Shown: one piece after another, positions 15,664 through 24,380 of the stretch
How positions within the stretch are numbered: position 1 is the stretch's first letter
Layout: each line of letters opens with the position of its first letter
NCBI GenBank assembly: GCA_031260685.1
Contig: JAISLB010000007.1
Span: 1-44,812 of the forward strand
Length of the DNA stretch: 44,812 nucleotides
From: Oscillospiraceae bacterium
Lineage (GTDB): Bacteria > Bacillota > Clostridia > Oscillospirales > Oscillospiraceae
Reading direction: 5' to 3'
Position numbers and translations under genes: made by a program
The notes under the pieces: generated by a model
Databases searched by the model: none
What the model was told of the DNA's origin: nothing
The model's input: only the letters and a program-made list of their open reading frames with translations

Positions 15664-16662
15664 TCACAGCGAACTTACAAGCGCGACAGCGTGGCAGATT
15701 CCCGGGATTGACAGCCCCTGCGCCGAGCTTGTAGACGACATAAGCGCACCCGTACCGGCGAAGAGAACGCGCTTGAACGTTCCTTTCGTCATTTCGCGCA
15801 GTATATAGCCGCAGAGTACAGCCGCGGAACAGCCGCAGCCGGAACCGCCCGCGCAAACGTCCTGCGTTTCTAAGTCGTAGATTAGACGTCCGCAATCGTT
15901 GTAGTTATTCAGCGGTATGCCGTCCTTCGCGAATAGCTCCGTAACTACCGAATGACCGAAATCACCCAGGTCGCCCGTGACAATCAGGTCGTACCAGTCG
16001 GGTTCAATCGATAAATCGCCGAAATGGCTGCGGAGGGTCTCATAAGCCGCGGGAGCCATAGCCGCGCCCATATTCATCGGGTCTTTTATGCCGCTGTCGC
16101 GTATACGTCCGAAAGTAACCGAGGAAACGTAAATCCCCGGCTCGTCGGAGGATTGCAGAATTACCGCTCCTCCCGCGGTAGCCGTCCACTGCGAGGTTTT
16201 GGAGCGTTGACCGCCGTATTCCAGCGGGAGCCTGAACTGCCGCTCGGCAGCGCAGAAGTGCGAAGAAGTTACGGCGGCGGCGTTTCCGAAGTGTCCGCAA
16301 TCTGTCAGCAGCGCGGCAAGTCCGAGGCTCTCCGCCATAGTCGAGCAAGCTCCGTACAAGCCTATATACGCCGAAGCGTTATTCTCCGCCATTGCGAAAG
16401 AACTCGCGGTAGACTGGCTTTGGAGGTCGCCCGCGAATACGGCTTCCACCTCTGACGGCGAAAGCCCCGCTTTGCCGCAGGCAATTGAGAACGTTCTGCG
16501 CTGTATCTCGCTCTCGGCTCGTTCCCAAGTGGGCTGAGCGAAGTACTGGTCGTCCGAGAGAAAGTCGAAGCAGCCGGAAAGCGGCCCGTCGCGCTCCATT
16601 TCTCCGCCGACCGCGGCGAAAGCGAGAATACGGGCTTTACCGGAAAGAATTTTAGTTTGCAT
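15664..16662 (-). CDS. spoVAD: Stage V sporulation protein AD (SpoVAD)
   Basis: The 332-residue protein has the thiolase-like SpoVAD features: GGEMERDGPLSGCFD near residue 19, FSIACGKAGLSPSEV, FAGDLQSQSTASSFAM, YGACSTMAESLGLA near residue 105, TSQWTATAGGAVIL near residue 155, and GGSGCGCSAAVLCGYIL near residue 275. SpoVAD binds dipicolinic acid on the inner-membrane side of the SpoVA channel. I chose ATG 16662 rather than the upstream TTG at 16671, because AGGGTGA lies at a better distance. The usual first gene, spoVAC, is missing here; a response regulator lies upstream instead. Confidence 0.92.
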   Translation of the reverse strand: MQTKILSGKARILAFAAVGGEMERDGPLSGCFDFLSDDQYFAQPTWERAESEIQRRTFSIACGKAGLSPSEVEAVFAGDLQSQSTASSFAMAENNASAYIGLYGACSTMAESLGLAALLTDCGHFGNAAAVTSSHFCAAERQFRLPLEYGGQRSKTSQWTATAGGAVILQSSDEPGIYVSSVTFGRIRDSGIKDPMNMGAAMAPAAYETLRSHFGDLSIEPDWYDLIVTGDLGDFGHSVVTELFAKDGIPLNNYNDCGRLIYDLETQDVCAGGSGCGCSAAVLCGYILREMTKGTFKRVLFAGTGALMSSTSSAQGLSIPGICHAVALVSSL

Positions 16663-16728
16663 ATAGTACAATCACCCTACAAAAAATATTGTGTTGTGAT
16701 TATTTGCGTTTCGGAGCGAAAATATACG

Positions 16729-17424
16729 TCAGCTGTTGATATAGTATCCCGCGCCGCGTTTAGTGAGCAGGATAGTCGGATTCGCGGGGTCGTCCTCGAG
16801 CTTTTCGCGCAAGCGGCGTACCGCTACGTCAACGATTCTCGCGTCCCCTACGTAGCCGTAGCCCCAGACTTCGCTCATAAGCTGGTCGCGGGAATAGACT
16901 GTATTAGCGGGACCTTTCGCCATAAAGCGGAGCAGTCCGAACTCCCGCTGTGATATTTCGATAGTAACGCCGTCTTTGAGCAGCCTTTGCGCGGAGGTTT
17001 CGAGCGTGAGCCGCCCGATAGTGAGAACTTCCTGCTCCGCGGGACGGATTTCTTCGAGTACGCCGCCGCGCCGCAGGTTCGATTTGACTCTCGCGAGAAC
17101 CTCTTTCACGGAGAAAGGCTTAATGATGTAGTCGTCGGCTCCGAGGTCCAGTCCGAAAACTCTGTCGCGTTCCTCTTCTCTCGCGGTCAGCATAAGGATT
17201 GGGACGAGCCTGTCACGTCTGCGAAGCTCGCGGCACACTTCAAAACCGTTCAGCACCGGAAGCATAACGTCAAGCAGTACACAGTCGGGAGCTTCGGACT
17301 GTGCGATTTCGAGAGCTTGTTTACCGTCATACGCCTGAACAACTCCGTAGCCCGCTTTGACGAGATTATAGCGCAAAATATCAACGATAGCCGGTTCGTC
17401 GTCCACGATAAGTATTTTTGCCAT
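16729..17424 (-). CDS. OmpR/PhoB-family response regulator (WalR/PhoP-like)
   Basis: The 231-residue protein has a receiver domain with acidic pocket DD8-9, phospho-acceptor Asp52 in CVLLDVMLP, MLTAREEE (Thr) and Lys in YIIKPFS. A winged-helix output domain follows (LLRFMAKGPANTVYSRDQLM, then VDVAVRRLREKLEDDP and TKRGAGYYI). I chose ATG 17424 because GGAGG lies upstream and the receiver begins directly; an in-frame upstream start would lie at the promoter. No histidine kinase gene is adjacent, so it is an orphan here. A consensus promoter precedes it. Confidence 0.88.
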   Translation of the reverse strand: MAKILIVDDEPAIVDILRYNLVKAGYGVVQAYDGKQALEIAQSEAPDCVLLDVMLPVLNGFEVCRELRRRDRLVPILMLTAREEERDRVFGLDLGADDYIIKPFSVKEVLARVKSNLRRGGVLEEIRPAEQEVLTIGRLTLETSAQRLLKDGVTIEISQREFGLLRFMAKGPANTVYSRDQLMSEVWGYGYVGDARIVDVAVRRLREKLEDDPANPTILLTKRGAGYYINS

Positions 17425-17448
17425 AGTGAGAATCCTCCGTTCACTTAT

Positions 17449-17477
17449 ATTGTACACCGATTGAACGGATTTGTCAA
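17449..17477 (-). promoter_or_regulatory. Sigma-A promoter of the response regulator
   Basis: On the minus strand TTGACA (17477-17472) and TACAAT (17454-17449) are separated by 17 bp. Transcription starts about 18 nt before ATG 17424. Confidence 0.8.
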
Positions 17478-17625
17478 TCGTAAGGCTTCGGCGGAATACT
17501 ACAGCGTTACTGAAAACTGATGTTTCCGGGTAGGAAAGGGTACGAGTACTCTACCCATAGCGGCGGAAGTACCGCTCCGCGGTAAATGTTTACGAAAGAT
17601 TTACAAATGAATTTCGAAACAGGGC

Positions 17626-17654
17626 TTGTAATTTTCGGGCGGATATTGTATAAT
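17626..17654 (+). promoter_or_regulatory. Sigma-A promoter of the PucR-like regulator
   Basis: TTGTAA (17626-17631) and TATAAT (17649-17654) are separated by 17 bp. It decides the start of the next gene, because an upstream in-frame ATG at 17586 lies before the promoter. The stretch 17478-17625 between the two outward promoters has no gene; it holds two small hairpins (GGGTAG/CTACCC at 17528-17556 and AGCGG/CCGCT at 17559-17576). Confidence 0.75.
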
Positions 17655-17720
17655 ATGACAGTATCGGTGAGTCAGGTGAAAACGTCAACTAAAAAAATTC
17701 AACGCGAAGGGCTTAATGAT

Positions 17721-18815
17721 ATGAATGTACAATTTCAAAACCTAATAGACGAAATCAGCGGCGCGACAACGCGGCACGTCGGGATAATCGACGGCTCCGG
17801 AGCTGTCGTCGCCTCCTCCGACGTAACTTTCGTCGGTCACGTATTCTCGGGGATAGCGGACGAATACTACGGGACCGACAACCGTGACCTAATGCTTCAC
17901 GGCTATTACTTCCGGCTGCCGGACGTCCGCGAACCCGGCTCCGACTTTGACTACGCGGCTTTCTGCGAAGGTTCGGACGAAGAAGCCCGTAAAGCCTCCG
18001 TCTTTACCGCTATCTGCATTAAAGAATCGCGCAGTTATAACGCCGAGAAATATAACCGGAGCCTTTTCCTCAAAAACCTTATGAACGACAACACGCTCTT
18101 GAGCGAGGTCTACACTCGAAGCAAGGAGCTTCGCCTCAATCAGACCGCGCGCCGCGTTGTGTTCCTTATCCGCCAGCTTGAACGTCCCGATGTTCTCTGC
18201 GCCGATATTATCCGCACTCTCCACCCCGATACGCAGCACGATTTTGTTATCCCGATGAATGACGAGGAGGTCGTACTAATCAAAGAAATCGACCGCGAAG
18301 CCGACGTCACCAGTCTCGACTACGAAACTATGGCAGCCGAGATTCTGGACGCGCTTACGACGGAGGTTTACGTAACAGCCCGCATCGGTATTGGTTCCGA
18401 AGCCGAAACAATCCGCGAACTCTCCGACCGTTACAAAGAAGCGTACGCGGCTCTCGAAATCGGACCGATTTTTGAGGAGCACCGCTCGATTTTCCGCTAT
18501 AACGCGCTTGGGCTTGGGCGCATTATCTATCAGCTTCCCAACACGCTCTGCGATATGTTTATCAACGAAGTTTTCCAGAAGAATCCGATTGAAGCTCTCG
18601 ACGCGGAGACTTTGCAAACTATCGACTTTTTCTTCGCGAATAACCTCAACGTCTCCGAAACCTCCCGCAAACTCTTTGTTCATAGGAATACTCTTGTGTA
18701 CAGGCTGGAAAAGATTAAGAAGATTACAGGACTTGACCTGAGAGAATTCGACCACGCGATAGTATTCAAAGTAGCCCTGATGATAAGAAAATATATGCAC
18801 GAACATTCCAGATAG
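17721..18815 (+). CDS. PucR/CdaR-like helix-turn-helix regulator
   Basis: The 364-residue protein ends with the PucR C-terminal helix-turn-helix (FFANNLNVSETSRKLFVHRN, then TLVYRLEKIKKITGLDLREF; about residues 310-350). The middle part (YVTARIGIGSEAETIRELSD, then RYKEAYAALEIG) is the GGDEF-like region of CdaR proteins. The N-terminal part (HVGIIDGSGAVVASSDVTFVG) looks like a sensory domain. I chose ATG 17721 with GAAGGG upstream, downstream of the promoter. Its position before ftsE suggests a link to that cluster. The last codons and stop (CC AGA TAG) come from the repeat array. Confidence 0.8.
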   Translation: MNVQFQNLIDEISGATTRHVGIIDGSGAVVASSDVTFVGHVFSGIADEYYGTDNRDLMLHGYYFRLPDVREPGSDFDYAAFCEGSDEEARKASVFTAICIKESRSYNAEKYNRSLFLKNLMNDNTLLSEVYTRSKELRLNQTARRVVFLIRQLERPDVLCADIIRTLHPDTQHDFVIPMNDEEVVLIKEIDREADVTSLDYETMAAEILDALTTEVYVTARIGIGSEAETIRELSDRYKEAYAALEIGPIFEEHRSIFRYNALGLGRIIYQLPNTLCDMFINEVFQKNPIEALDAETLQTIDFFFANNLNVSETSRKLFVHRNTLVYRLEKIKKITGLDLREFDHAIVFKVALMIRKYMHEHSR

Positions 18816-18875
18816 CAGTTGTTCAGATAGCAGATAGCAGATATCTGACCACTGACCACTCCGCCTGCTGACCAC
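18808..18875. repeat. Heptamer arms (copy E) between pucR-like gene and ftsE
   Basis: CAGATAG/CAGATAT units run from the stop codon to 18845, and inverted ACCACTG units (TGACCACTGACCACT) follow directly. There is no core between the arms, and the two arms use different heptamers. Confidence 0.8.
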
Positions 18876-18889
18876 TATAAAAAGGTGAT

Positions 18890-19891
18890 ATGATACAATT
18901 TACAAACGTACACAAGAGCTATGACAACGGTAAGCACGCGCTGAAAGGCGCGAGCTTTGCCATAGACGAGGGGGAATTCGTCTTTCTCGTCGGACCCTCC
19001 GGCTCGGGTAAGTCCACAATTATGAAGCTCTTTACCGGCGAGATAAAGCCCTCGCAGGGGAGCGTCGAAGTCAACGGCTTTAACGTGGGAAAAATCCGGC
19101 GCAGAAAGATGGCGAAGCTCCGCAGAACGCTCGGCGTGGTTTTTCAAGACTTCCGGCTGATTGAGAAAAAAACTGTCTACGACAATATAGCGCTTGCGAT
19201 GAGAGTTTTCGGGCAAACTGGCAAGGAAATCCGCAAGAGGGTCGGCGAAGTCCTCTCGCTCGTGGGGCTCGAAAAATCCGCGCACGCCTTTCCTCCGCAG
19301 CTTTCGGGCGGTGAGCAGCAGCGTGTGGCAATAGCGCGCGCGCTTGTCAATAAGCCCTCGCTGATTATCGCGGACGAGCCTACCGGTAATATCGACCCGG
19401 CGCGAAGCCTCGAGATTATGCACCTACTTGAGCGTATCAACGGGCTTGGAACCACCGTCGTCGTAGTCACCCACGAAAAAGAACTCGTCAACCGCTTTAA
19501 CCGTAGAGTTATCGCAATCGACAAGGGACGAATAGTCCGCGACAGTATCGGCTCCTACGATGAAGCCGCGGAGCAGCTGACGTTCGATTTGGCGGGTATT
19601 CCCGTGGTTACTCCCGACCCGGGCGATATACAGATTGCCGGCTACTACGATTATGCCACTTACGGTGAGGACGCGCCCTATGTTCCCGCGGTTCCGGACG
19701 AAGCCAAACCCGAGGCTCCCGAATATCCCCGCATTATCAGCGGCGACGTCAGCGACTTCATAAACGCGATGATGAGCGACATTCTCGACAACGAGAAACC
19801 TGAAGCCAGTGAACAGACGGACGACAGTGGTCAGTGGTCAGTGGTCAGCGGTCAGACGGAGACTGACGGAGATGAGAACGGAGAACTATGA
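18890..19891 (+). CDS. ftsE: Cell division ATP-binding protein FtsE with long C-terminal extension
   Basis: Residues 1-220 are a normal Fts[21 protein letters not shown], Walker [10 protein letters not shown] near residue 35, signature [15 protein letters not shown] near residue 140, Walker [14 protein letters not shown] and [10 protein letters not shown]. FtsE with FtsX forms the membrane complex that activates peptidoglycan hydrolases at the septum. The protein is 333 residues against about 228 usually. The extra 105 are Pro/Asp/Glu-rich, and near the end they contain [10 protein letters not shown], the translation of CAGTGGT repeat units. The gene overlaps the next one by 4 bp. No adequate promoter is visible just upstream, so it may be read with the pucR-like gene. 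Confidence 0.93.
   Translation: MIQFTNVHKSYDNGKHALKGASFAIDEGEFVFLVGPSGSGKSTIMKLFTGEIKPSQGSVEVNGFNVGKIRRRKMAKLRRTLGVVFQDFRLIEKKTVYDNIALAMRVFGQTGKEIRKRVGEVLSLVGLEKSAHAFPPQLSGGEQQRVAIARALVNKPSLIIADEPTGNIDPARSLEIMHLLERINGLGTTVVVVTHEKELVNRFNRRVIAIDKGRIVRDSIGSYDEAAEQLTFDLAGIPVVTPDPGDIQIAGYYDYATYGEDAPYVPAVPDEAKPEAPEYPRIISGDVSDFINAMMSDILDNEKPEASEQTDDSGQWSVVSGQTETDGDENGEL
19826..19858 (+). repeat. In-frame CAGTGGT array inside ftsE
   Basis: About four 7-bp units (gtggtcagtggtcagtggtcagc) lie within the ftsE coding sequence and are read as [10 protein letters not shown]. In this strand the unit is open in every frame, so the array can lengthen without stopping translation. Confidence 0.85.
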
Positions 19892-20439
19892 GTAAGAATC
19901 TGCTTGTCCTTGCGCTTTGCCTGACGCTTTTCGCGTTTACCGGCTGCGCTCAAAACCCCGCGGCTCCCGCGCTTTCAGCGGAGGAGCTGCAAGCTCTTGA
20001 CGACAGCGAATTCGTAGACGCTGACGTTCCCGGGGAGCTTGCGGAACACTTCGAAAGTCTCGGCGAACTCGCTTCCGCGGCTGCGTACATTGTCAAAGCC
20101 GAGGTCGTAAGCGTCGAGGTAGAGGGCGGACAAACCCTCACGAGCGTCAAGCTTACGGACAGCTTCAAGGGTAAGCTTGCCAAAGGCGATACGATTGAGA
20201 TAGCTGAGGAGGGCGGCACAAACGGAAAAATCTTCGGCGGAACCCCGCAAATGTCCGCTCCTAACGTGTACTACCTCTTTCTTACGGATGAATACAATGG
20301 TAAATACTACGTTACAGGCGCTTTCGGACGCTTCATAGTGAAAGAGGGCTACTGCGTCCAGCAAACGATAAGAGCCGCGAAAATCTACGCGTACAGCCCA
20401 ATGCAAGCGAAAGATTTCGAGGACGTAGTTAGCGGTTAG
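19888..20439 (+). CDS. Putative lipoprotein encoded between ftsE and ftsX
   Basis: The 183-residue protein begins with a signal sequence and a lipobox-like FTGC ([20 protein letters not shown], Cys20), suggesting a lipid-anchored envelope protein. The mature part has a beta-rich core (IVKAEVVSVEVEGGQTLTSV, KLTDSFKGKLAKGDTIEIAE, VYYLFLTDEYNGKYYVTGAF). That pattern is common in small secreted clostridial proteins and may be OB-fold-like. It is coupled to ftsE through an ATGA overlap. A gene between ftsE and ftsX is unusual, since they are normally adjacent. The stop codon lies in GGTTAGTGGTCAGTGG, part of the next repeat array. Confidence 0.65.
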   Translation: MSKNLLVLALCLTLFAFTGCAQNPAAPALSAEELQALDDSEFVDADVPGELAEHFESLGELASAAAYIVKAEVVSVEVEGGQTLTSVKLTDSFKGKLAKGDTIEIAEEGGTNGKIFGGTPQMSAPNVYYLFLTDEYNGKYYVTGAFGRFIVKEGYCVQQTIRAAKIYAYSPMQAKDFEDVVSG

Positions 20440-20622
20440 TGGTCAGTGGTCAGTGGTCAGTGGGACGTTGGTTTGGACGTGGGCTGCGCCCTGCGGGGGA
20501 CACCACCCCGCCGTCTGCGGACGGCACCCCTCCCAAGAGGGGAATAGGGTTTGGACGGCGCGAAGCAATCCAAGCCAACGCATTTTATATCTGATAACTG
20601 ATAACTGCATAACTGCATATCT
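20432..20622. repeat. Composite repeat element (copy F) between the lipoprotein gene and ftsX
   Basis: A left arm of CAGTGGT units is followed by GTTTGGACGT core sequence. A reversed GC-rich palindromic unit (20491-20545) comes next, then a CCAAGCCAACGC remnant and a right arm of ATAACTG and ATATCTG units. It separates ftsX from the rest of the operon by about 200 bp, leaving ftsX its own AACGGAGGA ribosome binding site. Confidence 0.85.
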
Positions 20623-20641
20623 GAAAAAAACGGAGGACGCG

Positions 20642-21535
20642 ATGCACACTTTGAGCAAAATCGGTTACTACTTAAAAGAGGGGATTGCCGGAGTGCTAAT
20701 CCACGGCTTTCTTTCGTTTGCTTCGGTGTTTATCATTTCGGCTTGTCTGCTGATAATGGGCTGTTTCGCGCTTGTAGCGATTAACATCGACCACATTATC
20801 GACGAATACGAAAACGAAAACAAGGTAGTGGCTTTCGTAGATGAAAACCTCACGGAGGAGGAAGCGATAGCGCTGGAAGCCGAAATAGAGGCTTCGGCAA
20901 ATGTGAGAGACGCCGAGTATTTCTCCCGCGAGGACGCGTATTCACGCTTTCTCAATACTTTTGCCGACAGCGATATGGCGCGTATGTTCTCGGCTATCAG
21001 TCCGTCAACGTTTAGGTCGCGGTATACGATATCGCTGGACGATTTAGTTCTTACGGAGGATACAATCTACGGTCTCGCGACAATAACGGGGATAGTTCAG
21101 GTCAACGCTCATCTTGATATATCGCGCGGCTTCGTGACTGTCCGCAATGTGGTCGGTATAGTATCAATCGCGCTCGTGATAATCCTTTTTGTGGTGTCGG
21201 TATTTATGATGACGAACACGGTCAAGCTGACGACATTCAGCCGGAGAGAGGAAATCGGGATAATGCGTATGGTCGGCGCGACGAGTATGTTCATACGTTG
21301 GCCCTTTATCGTTGAGGGCTTGATACTGGGGCTGCTGGGTTCCGCGATAGCCTTTTGCGTACAGTGGGGCTTGTACCAATTTGCGTCGCAGTGGGCTGAA
21401 ACGTTCAGCTTTAGCATAGGACTGCTGCCCTTCGGTCTCGTCGCGCTCCCGCTGATTGCGATATTCGGCGGAGTGGGCATACTAATCGGAGTGGGCGGCA
21501 GCGTAACCGCAATAAAGAACTACCTAAAAGTCTAA
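20642..21535 (+). CDS. ftsX: Cell division protein FtsX
   Basis: The 297-residue protein has the FtsX layout: an N-terminal cytoplasmic segment (MHTLSKIGYYLKEGIAGVLI), TM1 near residues 20-45, an extracellular domain (VVAFVDENLTEEEAIALEAE), and three further TM helices. It also has the conserved cytoplasmic loop VKLTTFSRREEIGIMRMVGA near residues 198-218. FtsX passes ATP-driven changes from FtsE to an external peptidoglycan hydrolase. I chose ATG 20642 with GGAGG upstream; longer in-frame starts would be translated from repeat DNA. The M23 gene that follows is the likely hydrolase partner. Confidence 0.93.
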   Translation: MHTLSKIGYYLKEGIAGVLIHGFLSFASVFIISACLLIMGCFALVAINIDHIIDEYENENKVVAFVDENLTEEEAIALEAEIEASANVRDAEYFSREDAYSRFLNTFADSDMARMFSAISPSTFRSRYTISLDDLVLTEDTIYGLATITGIVQVNAHLDISRGFVTVRNVVGIVSIALVIILFVVSVFMMTNTVKLTTFSRREEIGIMRMVGATSMFIRWPFIVEGLILGLLGSAIAFCVQWGLYQFASQWAETFSFSIGLLPFGLVALPLIAIFGGVGILIGVGGSVTAIKNYLKV

Positions 21536-21580
21536 GCGGGACTGTTCACTGTTATTTGCACACAACGGAGGTATAAAACT

Positions 21581-22801
21581 ATGCGGCGGCAACGGCTTAT
21601 TGTTCGAATAATTTGCATATTGCTTGTAGTCTTACTGGTCGGCGGACTGATGATAAGTATGTTTTCCGGTGCGGGAGCCGCGCTGAAGGACGACTTAGCC
21701 GCGCTACGAGCTAAGCAGACGGCTATCTCTAATCAAAAGAAGGACGTCCAGTCGCAAATCAGGGAAACTTCGGGGCAGATTGCCGCCGTAGGTACGACTA
21801 AGGCGCTTCTCGACTATGAGATTTCGCTAACCGAGGACGAGATTGACAATCTTAACGCCCAAATCGACGTCATTGAGGGGCAGATTACCGAAAAAGAAGC
21901 GCAGTACAGGCAAACGAAAAGCGCGGAGGACGCTACCTACGAGGTTTTCCGCTCTCACGTCCGCGCAATGGAGGAGAACGGAGACGTTACATATCTCGAG
22001 ATTTTGTTCGGAGCGAGAGATTTTGCCGATTTGCTGTGGCGCGTGGACTTTATCACGGAGATTATGACCGCCGACAGCCGCGTTACCGACGATTACGTAG
22101 CTGCACAGTCGCGGACTATCGCGGTTCAGGGAGAGCTTGAGCTCGTACGAGCCGAGGTAGACGACTACCGCGGTCAGGTTCAGTTAAAACAGCTCGAACT
22201 CGAAGGACAACGCCACGAAGCGGAGCTGATGATTCGGGAGCTAGAGGAAAACCGCGAGGAGAATCAAGCGGCTTTCGACGCTCTCGAAGCGAGCAGCAGC
22301 GCGCTGAATAAAGAAATCACGAACGTTCTGGCGAAAATAGCCGAGGAGGAGCGCAAAGCCCGTGAGGAAGCGGCGCGAAAGAATCAGGCAGCTCAAAACG
22401 TTATAATTTCCTCCGGAGTGTATAAGTGGCCCTCTAACAATACTAAGATTAACTCGGGCTTCGGGAAGCGTCAAAGCCCCACCGCGGGCGGTTCGTCGAA
22501 TCATCAGGGGCTTGATATAGCGTCAAATCAGGGCGATAACATCTACGCCGCGGACGACGGCAAAGTCGTTACCGCAACGTACAGCTCGAGTTACGGCAAT
22601 TACGTGGTAATCAACCACGGCGGCGGACGTTCCACGCTGTACGGACATATGAGCAAGCTGAAATGCAAGGCGGGCGATATGGTTTCGAAAGGCGATGTGA
22701 TAGGGCTCGTTGGCTCCACGGGAATCTCCACAGGTCCGCATTTGCACTTCGAAACGAGGGTAGACGGCGTAGCTGTTGACCCGCTGCGGTATTTCAGCTG
22801 A
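21581..22801 (+). CDS. M23 peptidoglycan hydrolase with coiled coil (EnvC/PcsB-like FtsEX partner)
   Basis: The 406-residue protein has an N-terminal signal anchor (about residues 8-28). Long coiled-coil segments follow (about 32-110 and 165-270, rich in Q/E/K/L heptads). A C-terminal LytM/M23 domain contains NHQGLDIA (His308, Asp312), YGHMSKLK and GPHLHFET (His387, His389), so the zinc ligands are all present. In EnvC and PcsB, the coiled coil docks on FtsX and the M23 domain cleaves or regulates cleavage of cross-links. Its place right after ftsX supports this role. GGAGG precedes ATG 21581. A weak hairpin (22818-22844) follows. Confidence 0.9.
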   Translation: MRRQRLIVRIICILLVVLLVGGLMISMFSGAGAALKDDLAALRAKQTAISNQKKDVQSQIRETSGQIAAVGTTKALLDYEISLTEDEIDNLNAQIDVIEGQITEKEAQYRQTKSAEDATYEVFRSHVRAMEENGDVTYLEILFGARDFADLLWRVDFITEIMTADSRVTDDYVAAQSRTIAVQGELELVRAEVDDYRGQVQLKQLELEGQRHEAELMIRELEENREENQAAFDALEASSSALNKEITNVLAKIAEEERKAREEAARKNQAAQNVIISSGVYKWPSNNTKINSGFGKRQSPTAGGSSNHQGLDIASNQGDNIYAADDGKVVTATYSSSYGNYVVINHGGGRSTLYGHMSKLKCKAGDMVSKGDVIGLVGSTGISTGPHLHFETRVDGVAVDPLRYFS

Positions 22802-22817
22802 AAAGTTAAAATGTGGG

Positions 22818-22844
22818 AAAGCGGGGTTCCGGGAATCCCGCTTT
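22818..22844 (+). terminator. Possible weak terminator hairpin after the M23 gene
   Basis: AAAGCGGG (22818-22825) pairs with CCCGCTTT (22837-22844). There is no long T-run after it, so termination is uncertain. Confidence 0.4.
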
Positions 22845-22888
22845 CGGCTATGTTTATGCCCGGTATGGAGCGAGGCGGCAAATTGCGA

Positions 22889-22917
22889 TTGACAAAACCT
22901 TACGGATATTGTATAAT
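22889..22917 (+). promoter_or_regulatory. Consensus sigma-A promoter for the glycosyltransferase gene
   Basis: TTGACA (22889-22894) and TATAAT (22912-22917) are separated by 17 bp, a perfect match to consensus. It excludes the upstream TTG start at 22917. Confidence 0.88.
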
Positions 22918-22943
22918 TGAGCTGTTGCGGAGGGATTATCAAT

Positions 22944-24380
22944 ATGGCGAATAAATCGGCGTTCCGGCGTTCCGCGCGGCAGCTGCCGCGCAATACCGCG
23001 GGAAAAAAGATTCTGCGGAGAGCTGTCAAGCTCTCGCAGTGTATGATTGTCAAAAACGAGGAAAAGAACATTGTGTCCGCGCTGACGTGGGGACGCGATA
23101 TTTGTATTGAGCAAATTGTAGTAGACACGGGTTCAGACGATAAAACAGTCGAGATAGCCGAAAGTCTCGGAGCCAAAGTGCTGCACTTCGAATGGTGCGA
23201 CGATTTCGCCGCCGCTAAGAACGTTGCGCTTGAGGCTGCTTCGGGGACGTGGATTGCGTTTCTTGACGCTGACGAAACGCTCTCGCCCGAGGACGCCGCA
23301 AAGGTTATCCCGGAGCTGGAACGTATTGAGCGCGAGACTAACGGACGGGCGGCGGTTCTCAACTGTACGCTTATTAACCTCAACGATAAGGGGCAGACCG
23401 CCTCTACGCATACTACAGGGCGATTTTTCCGTAACGTTCCGGAAATTCGCTACGAGGGGCGGATTCACGAACATATCAACATCGACATCGAAAGGCACGT
23501 TATCCGCACCACCGACCGCCTGACGATTCTGCACACGGGCTACTCCGAGAGCGCGTACGCGGACGGCAGCAAAATCGAGCGCAACCTACGGCTCTTACGC
23601 TTAGACTTAGCGGAGAAGCCGGACGACATTATCACCAAAGCTTACATAATGGAGTCGCTGCTCGTAACCAAAAAGCCGGAGGACCTCGCGGAAGCCGTAG
23701 GTTTAGCTAAGGAAGTCGCGCTAAGCTCCGTTCCCCCGGATTACGAGAAGCTTCGCCGCTCGGCTATTATCGCGCTCTGCATTGAATACTCGGGCAATGA
23801 GGAGACGGAGGAGGAAGCTTTGCGTTTCGCAAAGCTCGGCTGTGAGCAGTACCCCGAATGTATGGACCTCATATACCTATTGGGAGTGTTCGAACTGCTG
23901 AACGGCAATCCCGCGGAGGCTCAAAAGCTTCTCGACAAAACGGAGGAAATGCTCCGCGGCGATACTCTCGCAACCGAATCCGTGGTGGTAGTCAAAGACG
24001 TTTTCCGGCTGTTTTTCTATCAGATGCAGTGTGCGCAGAAGCTTGACGATATGCCGCGGGTAATACGTTACGCAACGTTAATGCTCAAAGAGGACAAATA
24101 CCAAAAGGGCATAATCCGTCCGTATATGCATACGCTTATTAGCACGGGGTCAAGTGTCCCGGAGCTTATCGAGCTGCTCTCGCGCTTGTATAAAATCGCT
24201 CCGGATTTGCCGAAAACTCAGGAGGGGCTCAAAGACAAACTCTTCCTCATCGCCGCCGCTAAGGACATAGCGGACAATCCGCAGGCGGTTACCGAAAGTG
24301 CCGCGCTATATCAGGCTATACGGCAGCTTGTAACCCCGGAGGATATAGCGTTTTTGAAAGGTGAAGCGAATGAAATCTAA
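22944..24380 (+). CDS. Family 2 glycosyltransferase with helical-repeat C-terminus
   Basis: The 478-residue protein has a GT2 fold at residues about 35-160: LSQCMIVKNEEKNIVSAL, EQIVVDTGSDDKTVEIAES, WCDDFAAAKNVALEAASGTW and the DxD-like FLDADETLSPED. The rest is helical and TPR-like (FELLNGNPAEAQKLLDKTEE). This pairing is common in clostridial proteins that glycosylate surface polymers or proteins. I chose ATG 22944 with GGAGGG upstream. The basic N-terminus (SAFRRSARQLPRNTAGKK) precedes the GT2 domain. It overlaps the next gene by 11 bp. Confidence 0.85.
   Translation: MANKSAFRRSARQLPRNTAGKKILRRAVKLSQCMIVKNEEKNIVSALTWGRDICIEQIVVDTGSDDKTVEIAESLGAKVLHFEWCDDFAAAKNVALEAASGTWIAFLDADETLSPEDAAKVIPELERIERETNGRAAVLNCTLINLNDKGQTASTHTTGRFFRNVPEIRYEGRIHEHINIDIERHVIRTTDRLTILHTGYSESAYADGSKIERNLRLLRLDLAEKPDDIITKAYIMESLLVTKKPEDLAEAVGLAKEVALSSVPPDYEKLRRSAIIALCIEYSGNEETEEEALRFAKLGCEQYPECMDLIYLLGVFELLNGNPAEAQKLLDKTEEMLRGDTLATESVVVVKDVFRLFFYQMQCAQKLDDMPRVIRYATLMLKEDKYQKGIIRPYMHTLISTGSSVPELIELLSRLYKIAPDLPKTQEGLKDKLFLIAAAKDIADNPQAVTESAALYQAIRQLVTPEDIAFLKGEANEI

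Noticed and set aside
17586..17720. Longer pucR-like protein from ATG 17586
   Set aside because: A consensus promoter at 17626-17654 lies inside this extension.
20453..20641. N-terminal extension of FtsX
   Set aside because: It would be translated from repeat DNA; ATG 20642 gives the normal FtsX N-terminus and has a good ribosome binding site.
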